From assembly GCA_030833145.1 (NCBI GenBank), contig JAURHT010000017.1:1-22513 (forward strand): DNA of 22,513 nt, in the 5' to 3' direction. Origin of the DNA: Aquirufa sp. (GTDB lineage Bacteria; Bacteroidota; Bacteroidia; Cytophagales; Spirosomataceae). Shown piece after piece: positions 7,158 through 13,979 of this stretch. The stretch's first letter is position 1, and each line of letters starts with the position of its first letter. The notes beneath the pieces were generated by a model, which worked only from the letters and a program-made list of their open reading frames with translations, had not been told where the DNA came from and searched no databases. The position numbers and the translations under genes are program-made.

Positions 7158-7964
7158 ATGGCTACAGTTACCGAAACAACGATTGCCCAAAAGTTAGAGG
7201 CCCTTTTAAAGCTTCAAACAATTGATACAAACTTAGATTCAATCCGCAAAGTTCGGGGTGATTTACCCGAAGAAGTTCGTGATTTAGAAGACGAGATCAT
7301 GGGTTTAGAGACTCGTTTGGCTAAATTTCAGCAAGACGTAGCTGATTTTGAAGAGCAAATTGCTAACTACAGAATCGCAAAGAAAAACTCTGATAACTTA
7401 ATCATTAAGTACAAGGAGCAACAAATGAATGTGCGCAATAACCGCGAATTCGATGCAATTTCTAAAGAAATTGAATTGCAAGGAATCGAAATGGAGATTG
7501 CTGACAAGCGTATCAAAGAAATCGACTTCAAAGTTTTGAATAAAAATGACGAAATCGCTTCTGTTGAATCGACTTTATTCGAGCGCAAGAAAGACCTTGA
7601 AATCAAACAAAATGAATTGCAAGTAATCATCGCTGAAAGCGAAGAAGATGAGCAAAAATCATTAAAAGATCGCGAGAAAGCGGTAAAATCAGTAGACGAG
7701 CGTCTTTTCAAATCATATACAAAATTACGCGACAACGCACGCAACGGCTTAGCCGTTGTTTTAGTGAAGCGTGGTGCTTGCGGTGGCTGTTTCAGCTCTG
7801 TTCCACCACAACGTCAAACAGACATCAAGGACAAGAAGAAAATCTTAGTTTGCGAGCATTGCGGACGTATCTTCGCCGGTGTGGAAGATGTAATTCCAGC
7901 ACCAGAGAAAGAAAAGAAATCTCGTGCTAAAGCAGCACCTGCTGCTGCAGTAGCAGCTGAGTAA
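7158..7964 (+). CDS. coiled-coil protein with C-terminal C4 zinc ribbon (CT398/DUF164-like)
   Basis: 268 residues. Residues ~10-190 are highly charged, heptad-like helices forming a long coiled-coil hairpin (LQTIDTNLDSIRKVRGDLP, and ...NREFDAISKEIELQ). A zinc ribbon follows with C208-x2-C211 (ACGGCFSSVPPQ) and C232-x2-C235 (VCEHCGRIF). The tail is an Ala/Lys-rich, probably disordered end. The family is conserved in many bacteria, and a similar pairing next to nif3 is common in Bacteroidota. The fold resembles chlamydial CT398 and suggests an RNA, DNA or protein-binding adaptor, but the function is unproven. It lies 37 bases after the Nif3 gene and is probably cotranscribed, ending at the terminator at 7985. 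Confidence 0.88.
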   Translation: MATVTETTIAQKLEALLKLQTIDTNLDSIRKVRGDLPEEVRDLEDEIMGLETRLAKFQQDVADFEEQIANYRIAKKNSDNLIIKYKEQQMNVRNNREFDAISKEIELQGIEMEIADKRIKEIDFKVLNKNDEIASVESTLFERKKDLEIKQNELQVIIAESEEDEQKSLKDREKAVKSVDERLFKSYTKLRDNARNGLAVVLVKRGACGGCFSSVPPQRQTDIKDKKKILVCEHCGRIFAGVEDVIPAPEKEKKSRAKAAPAAAVAAE

Positions 7965-7984
7965 TTTCAACTAAAATAAAATGG

Positions 7985-8015
7985 AAAAGCCCGCTAGAGA
8001 TAGCGGGCTTTTTTT
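7985..8015 (+). terminator. rho-independent terminator, probably bidirectional
   Basis: A perfect 8-bp stem GCCCGCTA / TAGCGGGC with a GAGA loop, extended by A-T pairs from the flanking AAAA and followed by seven T. It closes the Nif3/zinc-ribbon unit. The four A on the left also give a short T-run on the minus strand, so it may stop transcripts from accD, which ends 24 bases away. Confidence 0.9.
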
Positions 8016-8038
8016 ATTCATTAATTGCTGAACTAATT

Positions 8039-8881
8039 CTATTTCAACATCCCTAACAAGGAACTCAATTTGTCTTTCAAATCTTTGCGATCGACGATGA
8101 AGTCTAAGAAACCATGCTCTTCGACGAACTCGGCGCTTTGGAATCCTTTAGGTAAATCCTTACCAATCGTTTCCTTGATGACGCGTGGACCTGCGAAACC
8201 AATTAAGGCGCCTGGCTCGGCGATATTAAAGTCCCCTAGCATCGCGAAGGAGGCCGTTACGCCACCCGTTGTAGGATTGGTCATTAAGGAGATATAAGGA
8301 ATCTTGGCTTCAGCGAGGAGAGCGATTAACGAAGAGGTTTTGGCCATCTGCATTAAAGAGAAACCTGCCTCCATCATACGAGCTCCGCCAGAGCGAGAAA
8401 TCATCAAGAATGGCTTTCCGGTCTCTAAGGAGTGGCGCATTCCGCGGGTGATCTTCTCTCCCACCACGGATCCCATCGATCCCCCAATGAAGTTGAAATC
8501 CATCGCCGAAATACAGATCGGCAAACCGTTAATCTCTCCGTACGCTGTTCTAACCGCATCTTTCAAGCCCGTATTGTATTCCGTCGCTTTGATACGATCA
8601 GTGTATTTCTTTGTGTCCGTAAACTCTAATGGGTCGCCTGAACCCATCATTGGATCTAATTCTGTATAAAGGGAATTGTCAAATAACAACTCAAAATAGT
8701 CTTGAGAACCGATTTTTTCGTGGTAATTACAACCCGAACAAGTGTAGGCAAACAGACGGTGTTCGCGCGTATGAATCGCTTTTTTGCAAGAAGGACATTG
8801 GTACCACAATCCATCCGGAGCATCTAATTTAGAGGCGGTGGGGGTAACAATTCCTTTTTCTTTTCTTGAAAACCAAGACAT
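8039..8881 (-). CDS. accD: acetyl-CoA carboxylase carboxyltransferase subunit beta
   Basis: Transfers the carboxyl group from carboxybiotin to acetyl-CoA, the first committed step of fatty-acid synthesis; works with AccA, AccB and AccC in the cytoplasm. 280 residues, the usual length. The N-terminal zinc finger is intact (C29-x2-C32 in YQCPSCKK and C48-x2-C51 in TCSGCNYH). The crotonase-like core shows MDFNFIGGSMGSVVGEK, SRSGGARMMEAG, TNPTTGGVTASFAMLGD and GFAGPRVIKETIG, which form the oxyanion holes and CoA site. It stands alone, with its own -7 box at 8908-8915. Confidence 0.97.
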   Translation of the reverse strand: MSWFSRKEKGIVTPTASKLDAPDGLWYQCPSCKKAIHTREHRLFAYTCSGCNYHEKIGSQDYFELLFDNSLYTELDPMMGSGDPLEFTDTKKYTDRIKATEYNTGLKDAVRTAYGEINGLPICISAMDFNFIGGSMGSVVGEKITRGMRHSLETGKPFLMISRSGGARMMEAGFSLMQMAKTSSLIALLAEAKIPYISLMTNPTTGGVTASFAMLGDFNIAEPGALIGFAGPRVIKETIGKDLPKGFQSAEFVEEHGFLDFIVDRKDLKDKLSSLLGMLK

Positions 8882-8907
8882 AGGGCTAATTTTAATGATT
8901 AAGTCTG

Positions 8908-8915
8908 CAAAGATA
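8908..8915 (-). promoter_or_regulatory. -7 box TATCTTTG upstream of accD
   Basis: An exact TAnnTTTG match on the minus strand, 26 bases before the accD ATG at 8881. A -33 TTTG at the right distance is not evident. It lies in the 55-base gap after the zincin gene, suggesting accD is separately transcribed. Confidence 0.45.
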
Positions 8916-8936
8916 ACTAAAAAGCTTTGCTAGGCC

Positions 8937-11540
8937 TTAGCGAACCACAATAATTCGCTTATTATATACATTTCTATTGGTGATTACTTGGACATAATAG
9001 GTTCCAGCCGGTAAAGAGAAAATATCAAATTGCTTCTCTAACAATCCACCTTTCACTTGCATACTTTCTTGCTGAATCCATTGTCCCTGAGATCCAATGA
9101 TACCCATCACCACTTTTTCATCTAGAGAACCTAAGGCAAGACGTACATTCACTAAACGCGAAGATGGATTAGGGGAAACAACCAATTCAGGCGAGTACGA
9201 TGTGGGCTCTGCCGCTAAAACCAAGGGTGGCGGTGGCGGAGCTACCGAACCCTGAATGTTCAAATTATCTATCGCCCAGCCCCAGCCGTGCGCCCCTACG
9301 TCCGCGTGAAGACGGAAGCGGAAGACCAATTGATCGCCAGCTTTGAATTTACCAGAGGAAAGAATATCGATTTCTCGTTTTTTGACCAAAGTAGAAGTAC
9401 CTACCCCGGTGGAATTCCCCTTCGAGTCAAATCCCGTATTATAGGCATTTAACCAAGTCGTAGAGAAATTCGAATCCCAACCATTGATTAAATTATACCA
9501 GTTTTTTCCGGAATCATTCGAAGCCTGAACCGTCACATAATCATAAAAACTACGATTCACCGAGCCATCCGTATTCAAGAACGAAGCACCAGACTCACCT
9601 GGCTCTACTAGGACAACCTCATCAAAATAGATTTTAGCCGTATCTGCTCGAACCGTGATTGGTTTAAGCAAGACGGCATCATTATTCGTAAACTTGTCCG
9701 AACCTCCAGCCCCATTATAGGACTCCTCAGATCCATCCGCATACGGGTGGGCACTGTGCAAACCAATGCTAGAAAACCCAGAAGGCTGGGTAAAACTGAA
9801 GCCTTTTAGGTAGAAATCTGTGTTAGGAGGTGTGTCAAAATTCTGTTTATAATTCGCCACGGCTGCTTGTAATCCGATCACAACAAACTCGTAGTTTCCG
9901 GTTGCCGGAAGGGTGACGGTATTCGTAGTTTTGGCCTTATCCTTTACGATAATCCGGTATTTAATCACATCCCCTGCCTTCAATAAGCCAGACGCAAAAT
10001 CAAAACTATTCGTAAAACTAAAACTCAACCCAGCCACCTTTTTAAAGCCCTTGCGAATTGCGGCACCGCTATTGATGGAATATTCCATATAAATCGTGTC
10101 GATCCCAATATTATCCGCAGCTAGCAAAGTAGGTAGCGGAACCGTGGTCTGCGAAGTGAAAATATATTTCAACGGATTGGAATAAACCACCTCCGGTTTG
10201 GTCGTATCAGGCGCAATATTAAACTCAAAATAACTACCAAAACGTGTCCCCGAAATCACAGGTGCCTCCGCTGGCGTCACAAATTTCTTCCCAGACTTCT
10301 CCTGTGCATACCAGTAATACTTAATATTTCTAGCCGTTGCACTTTTAGGCAATGTATAAGAATAAGTGTTTCCTGTTTTGGCAAAAGTAGAAACCGCGTT
10401 AAACGTATTGGAATTAATTGCTAGATACAGTTTTAAGGAGGATTCATCCCAAAGCGTATCCGAATAAACCTGCACCGAAAATACTTTATCTGAAGCCTGA
10501 TCCTCCGTATCGCTATATTCCTCTCCGATCAAATTCGAAGAATACCAGCCAAAATCATTAAAAGCCGAAGTAACAATTGGCCCAATGTTACGAGTCACCT
10601 CACCCCGGGCAATTTGAGGAGTCATCAAAGCATTCGCATCACCTACTTTATATTTCACCTGATCCACGTGGTAAATACTGGATCCATCCGAATAAGTAGC
10701 AGGAGTGTACAATTTCCCTGCACTACCATTCTCACGTAAAATGGCAGGAGAAGAAAGGTTGATTTTACCTGAGGTAATTTGCGTATATAAAGCAGCCGAA
10801 GGATTCTTAAAGCTGTTCGTATCCATTAGAGCGACATTAGCTGCGTTCACCATATACTGATCAAAAATGCCCGGATAACCATAACCAGCCTCCCCATTAT
10901 CTACATTCACCTGACCAATGAAACCTAAACCATGACCCATCTCGTGCAATACCACCGAATACAAATCGATTTGATTAATCGTGGGTACGCCATCTGTCCC
11001 AATATACCAAGCGGTAAAATCAGAATTAAAGGTGGCTACGATATCCGGATTTGTTCCATTTAAGTTCTTATGGGCCATTTTCTCTGCTAAAGCAATGGGA
11101 TAAAACGTATTCAAGCGATTCGCTCCCACAAAATTTCGAACATTCACTGAGGCGCCTGCGCTACCCAATACATTCGCAGAGAGAGACGCCCATTTCACAT
11201 AGACATTGATAGGCACATCAGATGAAAACACGGTAGACCAAGTGGCCGCTGCCTTCTCAAAAACCGTCTTCACATCCGCTGGCGGAACCGTCTCGTAAGT
11301 TACAACGATGTTTGCTGATGCTTTGGTTTGGGTAGAGGCATCTAACTTTATCGCTGCCGCTTGTGCTAAAATAGCCCGCATATTTTCGGTATACCCTTCC
11401 GGCAAATCCCGTTTCAAACCCATGTACTCGGGCGTATATTCTTTGATCATTTTACCCGGCACCATCTCCATTTTATAGCGACCTTTTTGGGCAAAAGTGA
11501 CGGTGCAGATGCACAATAATAAGATTAGCAGATTTTTCAT
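8937..11540 (-). CDS. secreted zincin metalloprotease-like protein with T9SS C-terminal sorting domain
   Basis: 867 residues. A signal peptide ends near VTFAQ (residue 18). A zinc-protease signature, VVLHEMGHGLGFIGQ, is at residues ~196-210 with H199, E200 and H203. The metzincin third ligand expected at +10 from the first His is a Gly here, so the third ligand is unassigned. About residues 350-560 are beta-rich and Ig-like. Residues ~560-775 look like a jelly-roll/MAM-type module ending GWAIDNLNIQG. A proline-rich linker then leads to a classic type A T9SS sorting domain over the last ~80 residues (VVSPNPSS..., SLPAGTYYVQVITN, YNKRIIVVR). It should be exported by Sec, then carried across the outer membrane by T9SS and anchored or released. 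Substrate unknown. ATG overlaps the stop of the HAD gene (ATGA), indicating translational coupling. Confidence 0.8.
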   Translation of the reverse strand: MKNLLILLLCICTVTFAQKGRYKMEMVPGKMIKEYTPEYMGLKRDLPEGYTENMRAILAQAAAIKLDASTQTKASANIVVTYETVPPADVKTVFEKAAATWSTVFSSDVPINVYVKWASLSANVLGSAGASVNVRNFVGANRLNTFYPIALAEKMAHKNLNGTNPDIVATFNSDFTAWYIGTDGVPTINQIDLYSVVLHEMGHGLGFIGQVNVDNGEAGYGYPGIFDQYMVNAANVALMDTNSFKNPSAALYTQITSGKINLSSPAILRENGSAGKLYTPATYSDGSSIYHVDQVKYKVGDANALMTPQIARGEVTRNIGPIVTSAFNDFGWYSSNLIGEEYSDTEDQASDKVFSVQVYSDTLWDESSLKLYLAINSNTFNAVSTFAKTGNTYSYTLPKSATARNIKYYWYAQEKSGKKFVTPAEAPVISGTRFGSYFEFNIAPDTTKPEVVYSNPLKYIFTSQTTVPLPTLLAADNIGIDTIYMEYSINSGAAIRKGFKKVAGLSFSFTNSFDFASGLLKAGDVIKYRIIVKDKAKTTNTVTLPATGNYEFVVIGLQAAVANYKQNFDTPPNTDFYLKGFSFTQPSGFSSIGLHSAHPYADGSEESYNGAGGSDKFTNNDAVLLKPITVRADTAKIYFDEVVLVEPGESGASFLNTDGSVNRSFYDYVTVQASNDSGKNWYNLINGWDSNFSTTWLNAYNTGFDSKGNSTGVGTSTLVKKREIDILSSGKFKAGDQLVFRFRLHADVGAHGWGWAIDNLNIQGSVAPPPPPLVLAAEPTSYSPELVVSPNPSSRLVNVRLALGSLDEKVVMGIIGSQGQWIQQESMQVKGGLLEKQFDIFSLPAGTYYVQVITNRNVYNKRIIVVR

Positions 11541-12184
11541 AGGGAAGCGATTTGATCGTATAAACCAATAAAATGAGGGGCAATCACTTGAGTGTGGGCT
11601 AATTCCTGAGCCGTATGCGAGGTGGTGATTCCTACCACACGCGCACCGGCGGCTAATCCAGACGCAATGCCTTGAAGGGAATCTTCAATTACCCAGCAAT
11701 CTTCTGGTGCGACACCCACTAGGGCCGCCGCTTTTAGATAAATTTCTGGATCAGGTTTGCCTTTTGTTACTTCAGCACCCCCTATAATCGCATCGAATTG
11801 ATCGCGTATTCCAAGACCGTCTACAATGAAATCAATATTTCCTGGACCAGCAGAGGTCGCTAAGGCTGTTTTTATTCCTCTTGAACGCAACTCGGTTAAG
11901 AAGGCTAAAAGTCCTTCCGCCGGCTTTCTATGCTCAGCATAAAACTCCCGGTAAAGTAATTCTTTCTCCTCTTCTAGCACTTCCACCTCCGCACGAGTCA
12001 TTTCCTTTTTATAAAACCATTCGAAGGTGTCCTTCGAATTCATCCCGTTTAACTCCTTGTAAAAAATCTCCTTCGTCAATGGAATGCCATTTCGCTCGCA
12101 AAAAAGCAGCCAAGCTTCTACGTGATACGGTAGATTATCTACGATCACACCATCCATATCGAATAAAACAGCTTTGAAAGACAT
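11537..12184 (-). CDS. HAD-superfamily hydrolase, beta-phosphoglucomutase-like
   Basis: 215 residues. All HAD motifs are visible: motif I D9-M-D11-G-V-I-V-D, motif II in ATSAGPGN, motif III Lys in KGKPDPEIYL and motif IV in VIEDSLQGIASG. An alpha-helical cap (residues ~15-80) places it in subfamily I with beta-phosphoglucomutases and small sugar-phosphate phosphatases. Asp11 is the acid/base Asp found in both groups, so mutase and phosphatase cannot be separated. It starts one base after the stop of the upstream MBL-fold gene (TAA-T-ATG) and its stop overlaps the zincin ATG, so the operon is very tight. Confidence 0.88.
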   Translation of the reverse strand: MSFKAVLFDMDGVIVDNLPYHVEAWLLFCERNGIPLTKEIFYKELNGMNSKDTFEWFYKKEMTRAEVEVLEEEKELLYREFYAEHRKPAEGLLAFLTELRSRGIKTALATSAGPGNIDFIVDGLGIRDQFDAIIGGAEVTKGKPDPEIYLKAAALVGVAPEDCWVIEDSLQGIASGLAAGARVVGITTSHTAQELAHTQVIAPHFIGLYDQIASL

Positions 12185-12185
12185 A

Positions 12186-12956
12186 TTATGAGTTTAATAC
12201 AAGCCCGTCGTAGGCTAGAAAAACGTTAGGGGGTAATTCTTTTTGCACCGCTGAGTGTGAGCCCATTTGGTGGCTAATGTGTGTAATGTACGCTTGTTTA
12301 GGCTGTAAATCCGCGATTAATTCGAGGGCTTCCGCTAGCGTAAAATGGGACACATGGGTCGTTTTGCGCAAGGCATTGATCACTAAAACGTCTAAATTCC
12401 GTAATTTATCCTGCTCTTCTGGGGCAATGGAATTTGCATCTGTCACATAGGCAAAATCCCCAAAACGAAAGCCCAACACATCTAAGTAATAATGCTTCAC
12501 GAAAATGGGTTGAATGTCGATACCTTGCACCGTGAAAGGCTGGCCATCGAGCTCATATACATCGATTTCCGGCACTCCCGGGTATTTATTATCGCCAAAA
12601 GCATACGCAAACTCCCGCTTCAATTGCTCAATGACCTGAGCGCGGGCATACAAAGGAATCGACGATTGCTGGTGGAAATTAAATCCTCGCACATCGTCCA
12701 TTCCGGCCGTATGATCTTTGTGTTCGTGTGTATATAGAACGGCGTCCAGTCGCTTAATTCCAGCTCTAAGAACCTGCTGGCGAAAATCTGGACCCGTATC
12801 GATGATAAAACTTTTGCCACCGATTTCAACATGAACCGAAACGCGGAGTCGCTTGTCCCGTTCATCTGTTGACTGACAAACCGAACAGTTACACGCAATC
12901 ATCGGAATCCCCTGAGAAGTTCCCGTTCCTAAAAACGTCACTTTAGAAGGGGACAT
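12186..12956 (-). CDS. PhnP-like metallo-beta-lactamase-fold phosphodiesterase
   Basis: 256 residues. Starts with the TFLGTGTSQGIP strand-loop of the RNase Z/PhnP branch. The metal motif is H77-E-H79-K-D81-H82 in YTHEHKDHTAGMDD; later ligands lie in VTDANS and THISHQMG. Near the N-terminus C22, C24 and C27 (ACNCSVCQS) match the extra structural zinc site of PhnP. PhnP opens 5-phosphoribosyl 1,2-cyclic phosphate, but no other phn genes are in view. Bacteroidota carry close homologues outside phosphonate operons, so the real substrate may be a different cyclic phosphodiester. Preceded by the receiver gene with a 4-base gap. ATG 12956 is the natural start. Confidence 0.88.
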   Translation of the reverse strand: MSPSKVTFLGTGTSQGIPMIACNCSVCQSTDERDKRLRVSVHVEIGGKSFIIDTGPDFRQQVLRAGIKRLDAVLYTHEHKDHTAGMDDVRGFNFHQQSSIPLYARAQVIEQLKREFAYAFGDNKYPGVPEIDVYELDGQPFTVQGIDIQPIFVKHYYLDVLGFRFGDFAYVTDANSIAPEEQDKLRNLDVLVINALRKTTHVSHFTLAEALELIADLQPKQAYITHISHQMGSHSAVQKELPPNVFLAYDGLVLNS

Positions 12957-12960
12957 GAGC

Positions 12961-13329
12961 TTATTCTGTTAAAGCTTTCACCTGAGAAACCAAGGAATCG
13001 AAGTTCAAAGGCTTAGCTAAGAAATCATTGAATCCAGCTGCTTTAAAGTCATCCATCGAATAGTTGCGCGCGTTTCCTGTGATGGCGATCATCGGAATGG
13101 CTGCTTTTTTCGCGTCTGCTAATGCACGGACCGCACGAGCGCAATCCATACCATCCATTACTGGCATATTGATATCTAATAAGATAATGTCAAAATCAGC
13201 CTTAGCTAATTCATCTAACACTTGTTGTCCGTTTTTTACGGCGTGGATCTCAAAATTTTGAAATTCTAAAATCTTCTTAGCTAGATTTTGGATTACTGAG
13301 CTATCTTCCGCTATCAATACCTTTTTCAT
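12961..13329 (-). CDS. stand-alone CheY-like response regulator receiver domain
   Basis: 122 residues from ATG 13329 (MKKVLIAEDSS); the longer frame back to TTG 13350 is rejected as non-family sequence. A complete receiver: acidic pair E8-D9, phospho-acceptor D52 in LLDINMPVMDG, Thr in AITGNA and Lys in FLAKPL. There is no output domain, so it must signal through a partner protein; no histidine kinase is in the window. It is the first gene of a close run with the PhnP-like, HAD and zincin genes, and it has the window's best promoter match outside rpmB at 13358-13388. Confidence 0.92.
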   Translation of the reverse strand: MKKVLIAEDSSVIQNLAKKILEFQNFEIHAVKNGQQVLDELAKADFDIILLDINMPVMDGMDCARAVRALADAKKAAIPMIAITGNARNYSMDDFKAAGFNDFLAKPLNFDSLVSQVKALTE

Positions 13330-13357
13330 ATATTCTTGTTTTATCGTCAATTACGAG

Positions 13358-13388
13358 TAAAAATAGCCAAAGGAATGTGGATTTCAAA
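13358..13388 (-). promoter_or_regulatory. promoter of the receiver/PhnP-like/HAD/zincin run
   Basis: On the minus strand TTTG (13388-13385) is followed after exactly 19 bases by TATTTTTA (13365-13358), one mismatch from TAnnTTTG. It predicts a start near 13350-13354 and a leader of about 22 bases to ATG 13329. Confidence 0.55.
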
Positions 13389-13402
13389 CGAATTTTGGCA
13401 AT

Positions 13403-13435
13403 AAAAAAAGCGGCCCATCGCTGAACCGCTTTTTT
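13403..13435 (-). terminator. rho-independent terminator after the DUF2911 gene
   Basis: A hairpin GCGG / CCGC flanked by A6-T6 pairs (10 bp in total) around a 12-base loop. On the minus strand it is followed by a run of T, 15 bases after the DUF2911 stop. It separates the DUF5916/DUF2911 unit from the receiver promoter just downstream. Confidence 0.75.
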
Positions 13436-13450
13436 ATCAAGATCTTGATT

Positions 13451-13960
13451 TTATTTCAAGTAAAAAGAAACCGAAGATTTGTCCCAATCTAACGTTACCT
13501 GGCCAGCAGCCGTGATTCCGATCGTGAATTGCTCCGTGTGTGCATGCTCGCTAACACGCGCTTTAACGCGTAAAACGTCGTTCGCCTCTTTGTAGGTGTA
13601 AGCGCCCCACATTTTAGCTTCTTTGTTAAAGATGATTGTCCACTCTGTCGCACCTGGAATAGTGAATAGAGAATAAACACCTTTAGCTAAAGTTTTACCT
13701 TGAACCGTGATGTCATTAGAAATTTCGATTGTAGTCGCTTCGTTCGCGCCTGTTCTCCAAACTTCGCCATAAGGAACTAAGGCTTTCGCTTCTTTAGTAC
13801 CAAAAACCAAACGGCCTTTCACCGAAGGTTGAGCGTACTTAATCATCACTTCTGTGTTACCCACTTTTTGTGAAGCCACTGCAGCTGGTGATGGAGCCGC
13901 TTTCTGTGCTAAAACACCGAAAGAAACTAAACAAGTCAATAGTAATAAGAACTTCTTCAT
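13451..13960 (-). CDS. DUF2911 family protein, secreted
   Basis: 169 residues with a clear signal peptide (MKKFLLLLTCLVSFGVLAQ). The mature part matches DUF2911: VMIKYAQPSVKGRLVFG, the signature LVPYGEVWRTGANEATTIE, and later KGVYSLFTIPG and WTIIFNKEAKMWGAY. The family is common in Bacteroidota and lies in the periplasm or at the outer membrane; its function is unknown. It follows the DUF5916 gene by 19 bases and ends at a terminator, so the pair is probably one transcript. Confidence 0.9.
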   Translation of the reverse strand: MKKFLLLLTCLVSFGVLAQKAAPSPAAVASQKVGNTEVMIKYAQPSVKGRLVFGTKEAKALVPYGEVWRTGANEATTIEISNDITVQGKTLAKGVYSLFTIPGATEWTIIFNKEAKMWGAYTYKEANDVLRVKARVSEHAHTEQFTIGITAAGQVTLDWDKSSVSFYLK

Positions 13961-13979
13961 AGTATGTTTTTTATTTAGA

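Noticed and set aside
7367..7744. 125-codon minus-strand open frame within the zinc-ribbon gene
   Set aside because: Ser/Leu/Phe-rich antisense image of the Glu/Lys-rich coiled coil; no domain.
8304..8669. 121-codon plus-strand open frame inside accD
   Set aside because: Antisense to a complete, conserved accD; no promoter or family signal.
8926..8942. Small palindrome GCTA-AGGCC-TAGC after the zincin gene as a terminator
   Set aside because: Only a 4-bp stem and a weak T-run on the minus strand; not convincing.
13330..13350. TTG start extending the receiver by seven residues
   Set aside because: Receiver domains begin at MKKVLIAED; the extension runs into the predicted transcription start region.
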